This document shows, in pieces, positions 8,054 through 8,767 of a stretch of 8,767 nucleotides of DNA. The notes beneath the pieces were generated by a model. That model searched no databases and was not told the origin of the DNA. It worked only from the letters and a program-made list of their open reading frames with translations. The position numbers and the translations under genes are program-made. Every line of letters starts with the position of its first letter. Position 1 is the stretch's first letter. Origin of the DNA: Verrucomicrobiales bacterium (lineage in GTDB: Bacteria > Verrucomicrobiota > Verrucomicrobiia > Limisphaerales > RI-55); the NCBI GenBank assembly GCA_003484235.1, contig DNDP01000091.1, positions 443 to 9,209 on the forward strand, in the 5' to 3' direction.

Positions 8054-8255
8054 GGAGCGACCGGCTCACGGACATGGAAAGAGGAACAGGCGGGTGAGGG
8101 ACCGATGGGAAAAGCGAGCCGGAGATTCCACGGACCGCGATGATCGGGGTGCGCAATTTGGAGTTGGGCTGTCCTGCATTAACGGCTAACCTTCGCCCCT
8201 GTGGAGTGGCCGGTCATTTTCATCAACAACCGACCGGCACGCTGCACTACCCCAC
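8054..8255. other. Intergenic spacer before the sucrose-phosphate synthase gene
   Basis: About 200 bases with no supported gene. Short open frames across it lack family motifs and run through neighbouring genes in the wrong frame. No clear intrinsic terminator for the nitrilase gene and no confident promoter was found. The one structural element is the inverted repeat at 8209-8238. Confidence 0.6.
8209..8238. repeat. Short inverted repeat upstream of the sucrose-phosphate synthase gene
   Basis: GCCGGTC (8209-8215) and GACCGGC (8232-8238) form a perfect 7-bp inverted repeat with a 16-base A/T-richer centre, ending 17 bases before the ATG. As DNA it could be an operator with arms about two helical turns apart; as RNA it could be a 5' leader hairpin. 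It lacks a T-tail, so it is not an obvious terminator. Chance occurrence in G+C-rich DNA remains possible. Confidence 0.35.
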
Positions 8256-8767
8256 ATGCGAATACATCTCTACAGTCTTCACGGTCTGTTCCGGGCGGAG
8301 AACCTCGAAATTGGCCGTGACGCTGACAATGGCGGACAGATCGCCTACGTCATGGAGCTGGCGCGGGCGCTGAGCCGGCGACCGGAAGTGACCCACGTTC
8401 ACCTGTTCACCCGCCGCATCGAAGACGAGGCGCTGTCGGCTGACTACGCGAACCCGGTGGAGCCGGTGAACGAGAAGCTGGACATCCGACGGATCGGTTT
8501 CGGCGGCAAGAAATACCTGCCGAAGGAACTGCTCTGGGCGCACTTGGACGAATTCGTGACCAACGCGGTGACGCACATCAAATCGGAGAAGATCATTCCG
8601 GACTGGATCCATTCCCACTACGCAGACGCGGGCTATGTGGCGTCCGAGCTGTCGGCGATGCTGAACGTGCCCTTCGTGCACACCGGGCACTCGCTCGGGC
8701 AGCCGAAGCTGCAGAAGCTGCTGGCCGGCGGCATGCCGGAGGCCGAGGCGATGGAACGCTACCGGTT
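8256..8767 (+). CDS. spsA: Sucrose-phosphate synthase, N-terminal part (cut by window end)
   Basis: The reading frame is open from ATG 8256 to the window edge, giving 170 complete codons and two further bases. It is the N-terminal Rossmann half of a GT4 (GT-B fold) glycosyltransferase. Matching landmarks: SLHGL (7-11), GRDADNGGQ (20-28) with the glycine-rich loop expected near the sugar-nucleotide and acceptor site, LFTRRI (50-55), YLPKELLW (87-94), HSHYADAG (119-126) and HTGHSLG (142-148). The GRDADNGGQ form favours sucrose-phosphate synthase, which makes sucrose 6-phosphate from UDP-glucose (or ADP-glucose) and fructose 6-phosphate, over sucrose synthase, which typically has a GxPDTGGQ form. 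The C-terminal donor-binding half, and any fused HAD phosphatase domain, lie outside the window. No Shine-Dalgarno precedes the ATG. Sucrose made this way usually serves as an osmolyte or carbon reserve; that role is inferred. It probably opens a new unit after the 200-base spacer. Confidence 0.87.
   Translation, partial: MRIHLYSLHGLFRAENLEIGRDADNGGQIAYVMELARALSRRPEVTHVHLFTRRIEDEALSADYANPVEPVNEKLDIRRIGFGGKKYLPKELLWAHLDEFVTNAVTHIKSEKIIPDWIHSHYADAGYVASELSAMLNVPFVHTGHSLGQPKLQKLLAGGMPEAEAMERYR

Noticed and set aside
8247..8690. A minus-strand open frame of 147 residues near the right edge
   Set aside because: It is antisense to the sucrose-phosphate synthase start, whose GRDADNGGQ and HTGHSLG motifs are clear on the + strand.

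Overview
The window is high-GC bacterial DNA (roughly 60-65% G+C by eye). All supported genes lie on the + strand, and no RNA gene, insertion sequence, CRISPR array, phage gene or integration site is visible. The lineage cannot be fixed from the sequence alone. An unusually long pyruvate:ferredoxin oxidoreductase, exported GH5 and nitrilase proteins, and a sucrose-phosphate synthase of the plant/proteobacterial type would fit a Verrucomicrobiota/Planctomycetota-type bacterium or a gammaproteobacterial autotroph. I hold neither firmly.

Layout. (1) 1-121 holds no supported gene. (2) 122-723 is a small conserved protein of unknown function with a CxxC motif. Its N-terminal and C-terminal parts lie in different frames, joined at a T4 run (179-182), so one base is missing there either in nature or through sequence error. 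(3) 804-5543 is a single-chain pyruvate:ferredoxin oxidoreductase (NifJ type) of about 1579 residues. It is some 350-400 residues longer than usual, with insertions around its Fe-S cluster ligands, yet its thiamine-site residues are conserved in identity and mostly in spacing. A strong hairpin (5565-5601) closes this unit. (4) 5654-6775 and 6878-8053 encode two predicted exported proteins, a GH5-like glycoside hydrolase and a nitrilase-superfamily amidohydrolase with a TPR-like tail. They are about 100 bases apart and may be co-transcribed. (5) 8054-8255 is a spacer with one short inverted repeat. (6) 8256-8767 is the N-terminal 170 residues of a sucrose-phosphate synthase cut by the window edge.

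How the genes relate. The oxidoreductase interconverts pyruvate and acetyl-CoA with low-potential electron carriers and is probably its own transcription unit. The GH5/nitrilase pair looks like a small envelope or periplasmic unit of unknown substrate. The sucrose-phosphate synthase starts another unit, for sucrose as osmolyte or carbon store. I see no mechanism linking the units. The most unusual item is the extended oxidoreductase; I found no convincing new multi-gene system.
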